Below are positions 11,610-27,461 of a stretch of 64,000 bases of DNA, in pieces. This DNA is from Arabidopsis thaliana (lineage: Eukaryota; Streptophyta; Magnoliopsida; Brassicales; Brassicaceae), in the NCBI RefSeq assembly GCF_000001735.4, contig NC_003075.7, forward strand, positions 1,923,001-1,987,000, written 5' to 3'. Position 1 is the stretch's first letter. Each line of letters opens with the position of its first letter. The notes under the pieces are model-generated. The model had not been told where the DNA came from. It did no database searches and saw only the letters and a list, made by a program, of their open reading frames with translations. Both the position numbers and the translations under genes were made by a program.

Positions 11610-11673
11610 GTTGAAAGTTAAGTCACATTATAATCAGGTTTTGAGGATTTTAGATGTTTGTAAACGCAAATAG

Positions 11674-13620
11674 AAAAGAGTTCTAATTAAAACATTTATG
11701 TGTAAATTGAAAATGTGGGGCTTGTTCATCATGATTATGTCTTGATCATAATATAATTAAAACCTCAATAAACGATATATTTTTAAATTTTAGTCTCGCA
11801 ACAAGTTTCCAACGTTATTCATTTGTGTAAACTAATATTTATTTATTTATATTCTTCAAAATCATTATCTAGTATCTACGATTTGTGTTCATAATGCAAT
11901 ACAAAGTCGTACACTTAGATATATAAGGTTAGATTGAACTTTCATTTAATTTTTCGAATTGATAAATTTTCTACAAGATCAAAGAAAAGAGTGTGTTCAG
12001 TGAAATTTGATTCATTATTTCAAGTCATTGAAACAATGATAAATCGACCACTATCACTTAACTAATATATAATTAAGGCTTATTGGAAAAAAAAGATGTT
12101 GTAGTTTCTGAAAAATATATGTCAAATCAAAAGTAGGAATATAATAGAGAACATTAGGTCTGATTGAAGATAACTGTTTTTTTTTTTTTTTTTTGAAGAA
12201 AGGAGTACTAAATGCATGTATTTGTGTCGTGTTTTAGAAATATAGGGGTGATTAATTTGATTATGATGTGATGTAGACCATCTTCATGTCTACTTTAGTT
12301 TAGTTGTTGTTGTTGAAGATGAGATATCTAAACTTTAAAGTTTTTGGTAATGTGGAAAAAGTGATCAATATGTAATAGTTGACATCATCTGTCCCAACTA
12401 AAAAATAGAAAGAGAAAAAAATGAAAACCACTGATATCGATTTTTGTTTTAACATTCTCTCAAAGGACATACTAAATTTTAAATAGATCATAATTGCAAT
12501 GTGCCATACATGATTTCGCTAGAACCTATATATGATGTAATTTCATCATTCATGCAATGCAGTTCAATAGTAAAAGCTGGTTAAAATCGTTAAATATAAA
12601 TGATAGATTAAGAGATAACGTATGGTTGTGTCTTGGAGACAAGACATGCTTTATCCTGCTGGCTTGTACAAATACCTCATTTTTGCTTTGGGGTTTAGAA
12701 AAATTTATAATCTATTGTTCTTTTATTGGTAAATATATATTGAGAACAGTTGGATCATGAAAGATAGAAAAAAAAGTAAGTAAAAACAATTGGACTTGAA
12801 CCAGATAACAATTATACGATGTAGAAAAATTAAAACCATGATAAGAAATTGTTTGTGTTTGTGTTTGGAATCTTTGTGGATCGGTTATTGGAGGGTATAT
12901 AATCTTTTACCATGAAAATAGTGGTCGAGATAAGATCACTTGAGAGACAATGATATGGTATCATCTAAATTCCTTCGGACACAACAACACAATTAAGTAA
13001 GAAAGAATACAATCATTAATAGAACTTGAGGTGATAAAAAACAATTTAAAGGTTCTACCTAGTTATTACTAAGGGAAATGGAGCTTAATGTCTTTACGAA
13101 CAAGTTATCTTGTGTTATTCAACAAAAGAGTATGCAATAATTGGAGATTAACCCCAAAAGATGTTACACCGCTGGATAGAATCACTTTGTGGTGATTTAT
13201 GTCTTTGTTGATTTTAGAATTGGGTCTTTTGGGGATTTTGTCATGTGACAGTATCCATATAACTTTTCATTTTGGTTATGGATTTTTAATTAAGCTGTTA
13301 AACTAAAAAGTGAACTATTAAAACGAAAGACTAAATAAAAAATTGATTAAAGTTGATCTAAATACAGTCAGTAAGTACCTTATCAACTTGTTAAGCTGAC
13401 AGTTAAACCACATGTTGCCATTATGGTCCATACTTTCTAGGGTTTATGATTGTCTATTACATCTTCCTTACCATTTTATCATTAGGTCTAAACTTGTTCT
13501 TTCGATTAACTAAGAAAATTATAATCACTTTTTAGTCTAACAACTCCGGTCCTTCAACACAAAAAAAACAAGAAAAAGTGATGTTCGTTTCGCAGTTAGT
13601 AACGACACTAACACAATGTT
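11674..13620. other. AT-rich intergenic DNA, no gene seen
   Basis: About 1.9 kb of AT-rich spacer upstream of OFP9. It contains a T16-type homopolymer near 12180 and several A-runs. Open frames here are short (63-67 codons), lack recognisable motifs and use AT-rich codons. The OFP9 promoter must lie at the left end. I see no transposon ends. Confidence 0.5.
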
Positions 13621-13679
13621 TTTCCTTTTCATAGTTTTTTTTTTTTTTTTTTGGTCAAACTAGCTTTTTATAAATGATT

Positions 13680-14915
13680 CTACTCTCCAACAATGGAGAA
13701 ATGGTTCAACAAGTACATCAAAGAGGCTACAAAGGCCAAAGAAACCACTGCTACAAATGGCATACGGAAAGCACGAAAGAAAAAGATAGAAGCATACATA
13801 ACAGTTAAGCAACTAAAGTTGAAGATACCAATAGTGCTGAAACATGAGATGAGCTTTCGGAAATAAGAGAGCACACATGGTGATCTGCTGTCCGGAGATG
13901 CAACATCCTCTAGTGGATAAAACGCATCATGAAATACGGCTACGATAGCATAGGCGACAAAGCACCAACTTCTTGAGCCTACGAGATGTGAGAAAAACCT
14001 CAATTTCGGAGAGGTGTGGGGTTGCGAAAACCACCACTTCTCGATGAACAAATCTGGAGTCCAAGACCCAAGATCATTTCTTGTTAAGACGTCATATGTC
14101 TTTTCCTTTATCCTGCGTGAAATTTCAAGAAACCAAACCAAAGAAACAATAACATGAATTGCTCTTAACCAAAGTTTTTGAATAACATCCTCATAATGAG
14201 GTAAGAGAAGCCTAAGCTTATACAGAATCAAACCAACCTCATACTGAGGTAAAAGAAGCTGAATTCGAAGTCCAATCGAAAACAACACATCCTCATAATG
14301 AGGTAAGAACAGCTTGAGCTTAAGCAAGATCATAACAGCCTCATACTGAGGTAAAACCAGCCTAAAACTAGTAGAAATCATCACATCCTCATGGTGAGGG
14401 AACTGAAGTATAAACGAAGGCATGTTCCAAAAGAAGGTAAAAAATTCAAAGAAATTACTACCTTTCAGAGAGACAAAACCTTTTGATAGAGTGACTAGAG
14501 GATGAGAGAGGTGTGGAATAGAGAACCAAAGCTCCAAACAAGCGAGAGGAAATACTTGGTACCACGAACTGCACACAGCAGTAATAGATCGTAAAGCAAA
14601 ACCCAGATCTAGAGGGCTCAAAGCCTGAACAAGATCTGATCCTAGATCTGAAGACCTCAACAGCAAAATCGAGAGAAAGGAGTTGGAAGCTCCAACGAGA
14701 TAGTCTGGTGGGTCTGGAGGGTCGGGAGGTTCAGAAGGAGAGACCAAACTGGTCAAATCTTGCGGTAGAGCACACGGCGGCGGATTCGGAGAAGGGAGGA
14801 GCAAAGGTGGAGCAGGAGCCCGAGCAAGCATCACTAAAGCCATAGAAGAAAGGAAGAGGAGGGAGAAAGAGGAAGATTCTCGCCGGTGGGCGAGAGGCCA
14901 CACCAACGGCGGCAA
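13680..14915 (-). CDS. Hydrophobic 411-codon ORF inside the retroposon
   Basis: The open frame spans nearly the whole element. The likely start is the first ATG or the internal MALVML Met about 24 codons later. The N-terminus is Pro-rich with a [13 protein letters not shown] run of the kind seen in plant LINE ORF1 leaders. The middle (about residues 170-245) has five imperfect repeats of about 22 residues ending in LPHYEDV or LPQYEAV. The C-terminal 130 residues are strongly hydrophobic with possible membrane segments. No known domain is recognised. The frame may be open by selection or by chance in a young insert. Codon use is like the element and unlike nearby host genes. Confidence 0.45.
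   Translation of the reverse strand: MPPLVWPLAHRRESSSFSLLFLSSMALVMLARAPAPPLLLPSPNPPPCALPQDLTSLVSPSEPPDPPDPPDYLVGASNSFLSILLLRSSDLGSDLVQALSPLDLGFALRSITAVCSSWYQVFPLACLELWFSIPHLSHPLVTLSKGFVSLKGSNFFEFFTFFWNMPSFILQFPHHEDVMISTSFRLVLPQYEAVMILLKLKLFLPHYEDVLFSIGLRIQLLLPQYEVGLILYKLRLLLPHYEDVIQKLWLRAIHVIVSLVWFLEISRRIKEKTYDVLTRNDLGSWTPDLFIEKWWFSQPHTSPKLRFFSHLVGSRSWCFVAYAIVAVFHDAFYPLEDVASPDSRSPCVLSYFRKLISCFSTIGIFNFSCLTVMYASIFFFRAFRMPFVAVVSLAFVASLMYLLNHFSIVGE
14175..14400. repeat. Palindromic minisatellite, CCTCATAATGAGG-type units
   Basis: Five units of roughly 40-60 bp each contain a short dyad: CCTCATAATGAGG or CCTCATACTGAGG, with CCTCATGGTGAGG in the last. Spacing is in multiples that keep the surrounding reading frame open. 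On the coding strand they give the repeated H/Q-Y/H-E peptide core. Confidence 0.85.
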
Positions 14916-14991
14916 GGAGAAGAAGAAACCCTAGTCGTCAAGTTGAGAGAGAAAAAGGGGTTTTGGATTGACGATGTCCCTTTTCATAGTT

Positions 14992-16249
14992 ATTAACAAT
15001 ATATATTTAACATTTTTTTGCTCGATTTACATTCACTCAGTTTTTGACAAAGATTGATGCAACGCCTAACAATTTTCATTGCTAGATTGCTTTTGAAATT
15101 TGCTCGTTATTATTATCACCAACGGCTACCAAACAAACATGATTTAGTCATTGTTGTTATCGATAAATAAAACAAACATGATTTAGTCATTGTTGTCAGC
15201 TTCAAAATTTGCATCAAAAGGAGATTGATCCCCGGTCTCTGAAAAGGGTACAGTCGCAAGTTAAGCGAGAAAGATCTCGCATGGTCCAGTACTCTAACAA
15301 AATAATAGTCCAATTTTGTATCCTTCCAATATTTCCATCATCCAAATATGATTAGGTTGCCCTTATACTAGAATCAGAGAGATACCCACTAGATCAATCA
15401 AAATATTAAAGCGGTCAAATTTTCACTATTTGGATATACGGTTAATCAGATCGTTAACATAAAAAGATATAGATTTATTTGACTATCCTGCTTTTCGCAT
15501 AGTGGACCAAAATATCTTGTAACTTGAGATCCAACCAAATTGTAGTGTTCGTTTCTAAACCTATAGTTATTTTTAGTTATGATTAGCATGTTTTTTTAGT
15601 TAACGCTGCGGCAGTGGCAACTACGGAGTAAAACGACGTATTATGAAAAGTAACATTTAAGTAAAACGACACCAAAATTGAAAATAACAGATTTAGATGA
15701 TTCGTAGATGACAGACGATGAGTTGCAACAGCATCGGATGAGTCGCTCAAATTTAATAGAAGCACCTTAATCTTCATTGGCGTTCATCATGTACGACAGT
15801 TTTTCTCTCATCACTGTACATTCTTCTCTCTGCTTAAATATTTTTCTTTTTTTTTGCCGCTGCCGCTGCGTTAAGTAAAAGAACTTGACCGATGTTAATG
15901 GTTAAGAGCGGTTTTGTCGCTATAATACTCGCTACGAGAAAGAGGATTTTGACTGTTGATGTGAAGTACGATTTATTCCAATTGTGTGATACAACATCAA
16001 TACTACAATACAATAATAATCATAAAAAAAGGTTTTAAATTTCAATGTTTACAAATTAGAACGAAAATTGCAGTTATTGAAATTCCAATAACCATATAAA
16101 ACAATAAATGACCAAATTTGGCATATTAGAATATTCGGAAACTTGCAAGTTCATTATCCACTTGAAGAAGACTTATCCAAACACTTTCTGACACACACTT
16201 CTGACATTCACAGATTTTTGTAGGAACAAAATAATCCTAATACTCACAA
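14992..16249. other. Intergenic spacer 5' of PFPb2 with a direct repeat and an inverted-repeat element
   Basis: The spacer carries a 27-bp exact direct repeat (15131-15157 and 15170-15196, spaced 39 bp) and the small inverted-repeat element listed separately. The PFPb2 promoter and leader must lie at the right end, from about 16085. No gene is visible. Confidence 0.55.
15594..15880. mobile_element. MITE-like element with about 21-27 bp terminal inverted repeats
   Basis: The left end (15600-15620) starts TTAACGCTGCGGCAG. Its inverted partner (15854-15874) ends in CTGCGTTAA. The two 21-bp ends match at 19 positions, and weaker pairing extends outward by about six bases. The 230-bp interior codes for nothing recognisable. 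No target duplication is clear, so the superfamily (hAT, Harbinger or Mutator) stays open. Confidence 0.6.
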
Positions 16250-19765
<3,516 letters not shown>

Positions 19766-20791
19766 AGAATTTTGGTACTGTGAGATTCACTCACTGACTC
19801 ACTTTCTTTGTTGTTGTTCGTTTTTGCTGTAAAATCTAGTTACTGTGAGTCAAGTGAACCAACAAGTGGTCATCAATGTGTAAGTCCTGTATTGTGGTGT
19901 CACTTGAATATAGATGACTCATGTGTTAATAATAAAGTTTCGCAATTTCATACACTCTACATGATGTTTTTCCGGAAACTTAATTTTTCGATAATCATAT
20001 ACTTAGTCCATTGTTGAAAATCTCTTCGTCTATAAGTCGATTGATCATTTATTTTTTTATTTTTTTAACAATATGCATTAAGTGGATATGAAGTGGAGTT
20101 GAATTTGGGATGGTAACCTTTTGATCACATTAAACCAGGTTGGTAGTTCAGATTTTAACGTAGTCATGTAACTCATGTTGGTGGTTCATACTTTTCATGA
20201 CCTCATTTTTCTCCTTGTTGACCTCTACACATTTTCAGGAGATTTAGTGTTCAAACACATTGTCATTTTTCATAGCAGAATGAAGGTCTGGACAAATAAA
20301 TCGAACCGAATGTACCAAACCAAAACCGAAGCAAAAGAAATAAACCGAACCGAATATTTAAAAATAACCAAATGGATACAATATTTTATAACCGAAAGAT
20401 TAGAAACCAAATCAATACCGAACCGAAATATTTCGGGTAACCAAAAAACCGAAATATAATAATATTTTCAAAAATATTAGTTATTTTTAGACTAATTAAT
20501 TTAAAACAAGGGTGAATTAAATTTTTATGCTCAGACGAATGCGAAATTAGGAATGTATGAATGATGATTTCATATTTAGTTCTCTTTCCTCCCGACAATA
20601 AATTCTGACATATTTGCTCCTATTGAGCAGAGATATTGTTGGATACGTAATGATTGTGCAGCATTTAATTCTAACACAAGTATGAAGATAATTAGGTTAG
20701 TCGATAATATGTTATTTGATATGGTATCATAGGTTATATTAGAAGATACTTGATAGAAGATAAGAATAAATAAGACTATGCCCAATAGTAG
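19766..20791. other. Intergenic spacer between PFPb2 and the gypsy element
   Basis: It begins with the PFPb2 3' UTR. At about 20290-20450 there is an AACCGAACCGAA-rich repeat, and after that AT-rich DNA. No protein-coding signal is visible. The last five bases (20792-20796, AAGAC) are the left copy of the gypsy target duplication. Confidence 0.55.
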
Positions 20792-20796
20792 AAGAC

Positions 20797-21303
20797 TGTT
20801 GGAGCTGGATTCCTGGAATCCACCTGCGAAAATACCAAGCCAGCCCACAAAAGCCCACCAAGCCCACCAAGTAGAGGACCTACGCAGCTGACGAGCCCAC
20901 ATACGCGAATGGGTATTTGGACCAGATAAGCCCAGTCACCTGATGCAGGGAGATAAGCGAATAATGACCTAGGAACTGAAGAGGAGATATTCGCGGAGCG
21001 GACCTGATATCTCGGAACTGACCTGCCGAATATCCAGGAGGATCTCCGCAGATCCCGGACGGAGCTACCACGTGCGTAGATCTATATAAGGGAGCAAGGA
21101 CGACTTGTAAGACACATTCAATCTAGTTCACATTGGCACACACACACTTTACACTTGTAATCTCATTTCACATTGTAAAAGCTCTGTCATAATTAAAGTC
21201 CATTCGTTCTTAGCAATATAACTCTCAAGGTTTCAGTGAAGATCTAGCACTCCTTTCTCATAATCTTAAATACAAATCTCTAGTGTGGATTTCAGAACCC
21301 ACA
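20797..21303 (+). repeat. 5' LTR of the gypsy element
   Basis: 507 bp, starting TGTTGGAGCTG and ending CCCACA (TG..CA). It contains a TATA-like TCTATATAAGGG at about 21080-21091, followed by transcript-start context and poly(A)-signal-like words. A second, nearly identical copy lies at 31809-32321. Confidence 0.97.
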
Positions 21304-21322
21304 TTTGGCGCCGTCTGTGGGG
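21304..21322 (+). other. Primer-binding site
   Basis: TTTGGCGCCGTCTGTGGGG directly follows the 5' LTR. The TGGCGCC start is the tRNA 3'-end complement used by many plant Ty3/gypsy elements to prime minus-strand synthesis. I do not assign the exact tRNA. Confidence 0.85.
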
Positions 21323-21377
21323 ACAGAAATAGATCATTCCAACACCGAAGCTAACACATCAATTGTGACCAACGATC

Positions 21378-23346
21378 ATGGATCCCAATTCATCCAATTC
21401 ATCGGGATCTGGCTTACCAGTTCAGATCCCAAACGATGACGTTACGGACGGGCACCTCCCAACGGATCTCCCTCCTGGAGCCCAGGTTGATGTTATCCAT
21501 AACAGTGACCCGGAGAACATCTCCCAAAACTCGAATTCTTCTGGATCTGACAAAATCACTCCCCCTCCGCAAACAAGGGGCGGAAAACGAAACATCACGA
21601 TACAACCTCCAAACGGAGATAACCCGGCCAACCTGTCTAATCAGGTTCGCCCGCGACCTGCCAATGAATTGGCCGAGCTCCGCGCAATGATCATTAACTT
21701 GATCAACTTAACCAAAAACCAAGAAATTGCGCATTGCAACCTCGCCGCAATTGTGGGTCAGGAGAGACGCGATTCCACTCGCATGGCACATGAGGTAGAG
21801 CGCGATATCGCGGGTAAGGAGGTTTCCCCCCGCGAAACTGGGATTCCTGCCCAGGTCCCCATAGATCTGACAGGTACCGTCTCCCCGACCGATCCTACTC
21901 CGAGAACTCGTCTGGATTTCGCCTTTTTACAGGCACCTGCGAACGCTCTCGTCGAAAACCTGGCAACAGAAAACGAAACAAGCACAACGCCTGCCTTCCC
22001 AAGGCTACCGGCCCCACCTTTATTACCGATGGGCTGTTCGCCCCCTAGGTACACGTGTACTAGAAACCAAACAACCGCATCCAGTTTCCGCATTCCCGGG
22101 AACTCAACGCAACAACGGACCTCTATCGCTAATCCGCCATCTGTTCCTCAGATACCAGGAAGCGACTTCCTTAACAGTCCCCAAGCACCGGTCGATCCGC
22201 GTAACGTCGTGGATATGGAAACATTCCGCAATTACGCAGCTCAAACAAACGCGAACATGGCTCAAATGCATTCTCGAATGCACCTAGCTGTGAGCGATGC
22301 TCCCGACATAGATCGCGTGATCGAAGAAACCAGGCGCACCCCGTTCACGGATAGGATCGCTTGTTTTCGCCTCCGAGATGTCGAGAGACTCCGTTTCCCA
22401 GAATACGACGGAACGAGCGACCCAAAGGCTCATCTGAGATCCTTCCGTTTCGCTATAACACGAGCGTACCTAACAGACGAAGAAAACGAAGCAGGTCATT
22501 GCCGTTTCTTCGCAGAAAACCTCGTAGGTCACGCCCTCGAATGGTTTGCTAGCCTCGAAGGGAACTCCATTGATACCTTCGACCAGCTCGCCGCCGCTTT
22601 CTTAAAACAATATTCGGTACTTATCGAACACAGGACGTCTGAAGCCGACCTCTGGAGTCTCACTCAACTTCAGAACGAATCCCTGCGATCTTACGTCAAA
22701 AAATTCAAAGCAATCAAATCGAAAATTGCAAATCGAAAACTGCAAACCTAAACGAAGAGGTAGCCATTGCAGCCCTTCGTAACGGCCTTTAGTTCTCCTC
22801 TAGGTTCCGTGAGGAACTCACTGTTAGGCAACCAGTCTCTTTAGACGATGCCCTTCACAAAGCTCTCCACTTCGCCAAAGCCGAAGAGGAGCTTAGTGTG
22901 CTGGCCTTACGATTCAAAGAATCTAAAACGCAAAACGCTCCCCTTGCAATTAAGAAGCCCTTCAAAAAGGAAAACCAAACGCAGGGGTAGCATACCTTAT
23001 TCGCAATAGACGAGGCAGCTGAGAACGAGAGTCCAGAACTTGACCTCGGAAAATATTGCAAGTACCACAAGAAAAGAGGATATTCCACCGAGGAGTGTCG
23101 CGCCGTTAAAAAATTAATCGCAGCTGGGGGAAAGACTAAAAAAGGTTCAAACCCCAAAGTTGAAACCCCTCCTCCCGACGAACAGGAGGAGGAGCAAACT
23201 CCCAAGCAAAAGAAACGGGAACGAACACCGGAGGGAAGTGACTCTCCCCCACCTTCTAGAGGAGAACGCATAGACCTAGTCTTTGCAGAACTCGATCTAG
23301 GTGGTCAGTCACCACACCTCCCCCCGCCCCGCATAAGAAAAACATG
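21378..23346 (+). pseudogene. Gypsy gag polyprotein, frame-broken
   Basis: The first 457 codons (21378-22751) run from an N-terminal Pro/Ser/Asn-rich segment into the retrotransposon gag (capsid) domain: RLRFPEYDGTSDPKAHLRSF, then ENLVGHALEWFASLEGNSID. A 14-bp tandem duplication (22717-22730 and 22731-22744) shifts the frame, giving a stop at 22749. A second lesion turns a Trp codon into TAG near 22788. Downstream the frame continues with a zinc-binding motif, CKYHKKRGYSTEEC, at about 23056-23097. In living elements gag builds the virus-like particle. Confidence 0.9.
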
Positions 23347-26300
23347 AGGTTTCCATTACGGCTCTTGAAATTCTGCAGAAGCGCAACCGAGCACCTCTCC
23401 CCGAAACGCATCGATTTCATCATGGGAGGGTCTCAGCTCTGCAACGACTCAATCAATTCGATCAAAACTCATCAGAGGAAGGCAGATTCTTACACAAAAG
23501 GCAAGAGCCCGATGATGGGACCTAACCACCAGATCACATTCTGGGAAAGCGAAACCACCGACCTCAATAAACCTCACGATGACGCTCTCGTTATTCGAAT
23601 CGATGTAGGCAACTACGAACTCTCCCATATAATGATCGACACGGGAAGCTCAGTTGACGTACTCTTTTACGACGCCTTCAAAAGAATGGGGCACCTCGAT
23701 TCCGAGCTGCAAGGCAGGAAAACGCCACTTACCGGGTTCGCCGGAGATACGACCTTTTCTCTAGGAACCATCCAGCTCCCAACCATCGCACGAGGAGTGA
23801 GGCGACTCACGAGTTTCCTCGTAGTCAACAAGAAAGCTCCTTTCAACGCAATTCTGGGAAGACCATGGCTACACGCCATGAAAGCCGTCCCATCAACCTA
23901 CCACCAATGCATTAAATTCCCCTCGGACAAGGGAATAGCAGTCGTATCGGCAGCCAACGCAGCTCCCGAAAATGCTATATGGGCAGTTACGATCTTATCA
24001 AAAAGGCTGACCCCGTAGTACTAATGATAGAAGACAAACTCGCGGAAATGAAAACAGTCAGATCCTCTGATCCTTCTCAACGCGGACCTCGAAAGTCATT
24101 GATAACACAGGTCTGCATAGACGAATCAGATCCCAAACGATGCGATGGGATAGGTCAAGACCTCGACCTAGCGATACAAGAGGATCTCATAACCTTTCTC
24201 AAAGAAAACAAAGACAGCTTTGCCTGGTCAAGTGCGAACCTCCGAGGAATAAGCCTCGAAGTAACCTCACACGAACTCAACGTCGATCCGATCTACCGAC
24301 CTATAAAGCAGAAACGTCGCAAGCTAGGTCCCGAGAGGGCTAAAGCTGTGCACGATGAGGTCGATCAATTGCTCAAGATCGGATCGATAAGAGAAGTAAA
24401 ATACCCTGACTGGCTCGCTAACCCGGTCGTCGTTAAAAAGAAAAACGGGAAGTGGAGAGTATGTATCGACTTTACGGACCTGAATAAGGCATGTCCTAAA
24501 GACAGTTTCCCACTCCCACATATCGACCGACTGGTTGAAGCCACTGCGGGACACGAACTATTGTCCTTCATGGATGCATTCTCCGGGTACAACCAAATAC
24601 TTATGCACCCAGATGACCAAGAAAAACAGCTTTTATAACTGACCGAGGCACCTACTTTTATAAAGTAATGCCCTTTGGTTTAAAAAACGGTGGAGCTACT
24701 TACCAAAGATTGGTGAATAGAATGTCCGCCGACCAGCTAGGTAAAACGATGGAGGTCTATATTGACGATATGCTGGTCAAGTCAGCTCGCGAAAAAGACC
24801 ACGTCCCGCAATTAAGAGAATGCTTCAAAATCCTAAACAAATTCGAAATGAAGCTAAACCCCGAGAAATGCTCTTTCGGAGTTCCCTCAGGAGAATTCCT
24901 CGGATACCTAGTAACCAAAAGAGGCATCGAGGCCAATCCTAAGCAGATTGCAGCCTTCATCGACATGCCATCTCCAAAGACGGCACGGGAGGTCCAACGA
25001 CTAACCGGCAGTATCGCCGCCCTCAACAGGTTCATATCCAGGTCTACCGATAAATGCGTCCCTTTCTATCAGCTCCTCCGAAAGGATAAAAAGTTCGATT
25101 GGAATGAGGACTGCGAGCAAGCCTTCAAACAATTGAAAGCGTACCTGTCCGAACCACCCATACTAGCAAAACCCGAAGAAGGAGAACCGTTGTACCTGTA
25201 CACGGCAGTCTCCCGAACCGCGATTAGCGGCGTTCTGGTGAGAGAAGATCACGAAGGACAGAAACCGATCTATTACTTTAGTAAAACGTTGATAGACGCT
25301 GAAACTCGTTATCCAGCAATGGAAAAACTGGCACTGGCCGTAGTCATGTCAGCTCGAAAACTGAGACCATATTTTCAATCACATCCCATCGTAGTGATGA
25401 CGTCTCAACCAATCAAAACCATTCTGCACAGTCCAACTCAATCAGGTCGACTTGCAAAATGGGCTATAGAACTAAGTGAGTACGATATAGAATATCGCAC
25501 CAGAACCAGCTTGAAAGCACAAGTCCTAGCCAACTTTGTAATCGAGCTCCTGTTAGCGGACCTGGATGGAACCAACTCCAATAAGAAATGGCTCCTCCAC
25601 GTCGATGGCTCCTCCAACCGACAAGGATCCGGGGTAGGAATACAACTCACCTCCCCCACCGGGGAAGTCATCGAATAATCGTTCCGACTCGGATTCAGCG
25701 CATCAAACAACGAGTCTGAGTACGAAGCCCTCATTGCTGGCATTAAGCTAGCTCAAGGAATGGGGATACGCGATATACACGCCCATAGCGACTCCCAACT
25801 CGTCATCAGCCAGTTCCATGGGGAATATGAAGCTAAAGACGAGCGCATGGAAGCGTACCTCGAACTAGTCAAAACCTTGACCCAACAGTTCGAATCGTTC
25901 GAACTGACCATGATCCCTAGAGGAGAAAACACCTCTGCGGACGCCTTGGCAGCTCTCGCCTACACGTCAGATCCTTTCGTCAAAAGAATTATTCCAGTCG
26001 AAGGAATAGAACACCCAAGCATCGACTTAACGGTCAAATATGTTGGGACGGAAACCTCGGCAACTTGCAACTTTACGCAAGTAACCCGAAGCACCACCGC
26101 CGCGGCTAGAGCCCTTGCAGCGGCCGCAGAGGCAGGTGCAGCGGAGGAAGAGCCGGAGCTCGGGACCCCCGAACAACCTGCCTCGTATGAACCTGAACCG
26201 TACAATGACTGGAGAATCCCAATCATCGATTACATCGAACGAGGGATCACACCTCCCGAGAAATGGGAGACCAGAAAACTCAAAGCCCAGAGCGCAAGGT

Positions 26301-27461
26301 ACTGCATTATGGAGGGGAGATTGATGAAACGCAGCGTCGTAGGTCCCTATATGGTGTGTACCTACGGGCAACAAACGAAAGACCTCATGAAAAGCATGCA
26401 CGAGGGGCAATGTGGTAGCCACTGTAGTGGACGTACCCTCGCCCTCTGAATTAAAAAGTAAGGCTACTTCTGGCCAACAATGCTAGCCAATTGCATAGCT
26501 CATTCGCTCAGGTGCGATAAATGCCAACGACATGCACCTACTCTTCATCAACTTCCCAAGGAAATGTCCTCGATATCTTCTCCTTACCCGTTTATGAAGT
26601 GGTCCATGGACGTCGTAGGTCCCATGGAAGCCTCCGGTGGGAAGAAGAAACTAAAAAACCTGCTAGTCCTCCTCACCGACTACTCTACCAAATGGATTGA
26701 GGCTAAAGCTTCTAACAGGTAACCGAGAAACAAGTCGAGGACTTCCTATGGGAAAATATCGTATGCCGACATGGCATACCTTATGAGATCATCACCGATA
26801 ACGGGACTAACCTCACCTCGGGAAAAATCAAAGCATTTTGCGACAAGTGCAAGATCCGTCTTACCATATCCACCCCTGTTACCCACAAGGTAACGGACAG
26901 GCAGAAGCCGCCAACAAAGCTATACTTAGCAACATCAAGAAAAGACTTAATTCCAAAATATCAATGTGGTCCGACGTACTCCACGGAGTTCTCTGGGGCT
27001 ACCGAACTACACCTCGCAAATCAACGCAAGAAACACCGTTCTCTCTCGCCTATGGTTTAGAAACAGTAATCCCTGTCGAAACCATAGTACCAAGCGTGAG
27101 AAGGACCGCCAGTCCTGCTAACTCGGACCTGAACACGCAAATGTTACGGGAAAACATGGATTTCATCGATGAACGCAGAGATCAGGCAATGATCCGAGTT
27201 TAAAATTATCAACAAGCTGCCGCCCGCTACTATAACTCCAATATCAAAATTCGGAGATTCGAAGTGGGAGAGCTCGTTTTACGAAAAGTGTTCAGCAACA
27301 CGAGAGAGCTAAACGCTGGAAAACTGGGAACTAACTGGGAAGGTCTCTATCGAATCACCGAGGTGGTACGTGACGGCGTCTATAAGCACGTAAAAGTTAT
27401 CAACGGAGTCCCTGAGTTACGGCCTTGGAATCCCATGCATCTCAAGAAATACCACGAATAG
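23344..27461 (+). pseudogene. Gypsy pol: protease, RT, RNase H, integrase, with several lesions
   Basis: Domains appear in order. Aspartic protease: IMIDTGSSVDVLF (23632 onward). Reverse transcriptase: ANPVVVKKKNGKWRVCIDF, FMDAFSGYNQI, MPFGLKNGGATYQRL, catalytic YIDDM at 24757-24774. RNase H: HVDGSS, then the HSDSQL region near 25785. Integrase: zinc-binding CDKCQRHA near 26516, with D, D and E positions in [18 protein letters not shown] and GNGQAEAANK. The C-terminal LVLRKVFSN..LGTNWEGLYRI domain follows. Lesions include a one-base loss near 24626, a CAA-to-TAA stop at 25675, stops near 26448, and frame changes around 26720-26860. These enzymes cannot be made intact from this copy. Confidence 0.92.

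Larger units (their letters stand above)
13624..14991 (-). mobile_element. Non-autonomous retroposon with 13-bp target duplication
   Basis: A reverse-strand insert runs from about 14978 down to a T18 tract at 13635-13652, which is the poly(A) tail on its own strand. It is bracketed by the 13-bp direct repeat CCTTTTCATAGTT at 13624-13636 and 14979-14991. Poly(A) plus a perfect variable-length target duplication shows insertion by target-primed reverse transcription. At about 1.34 kb with no reverse transcriptase it must have borrowed LINE machinery. It could belong to the Sadhu-type retroposons described in Arabidopsis, or be a LINE internal-deletion derivative. I cannot tell which without a search. 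Confidence 0.9.
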
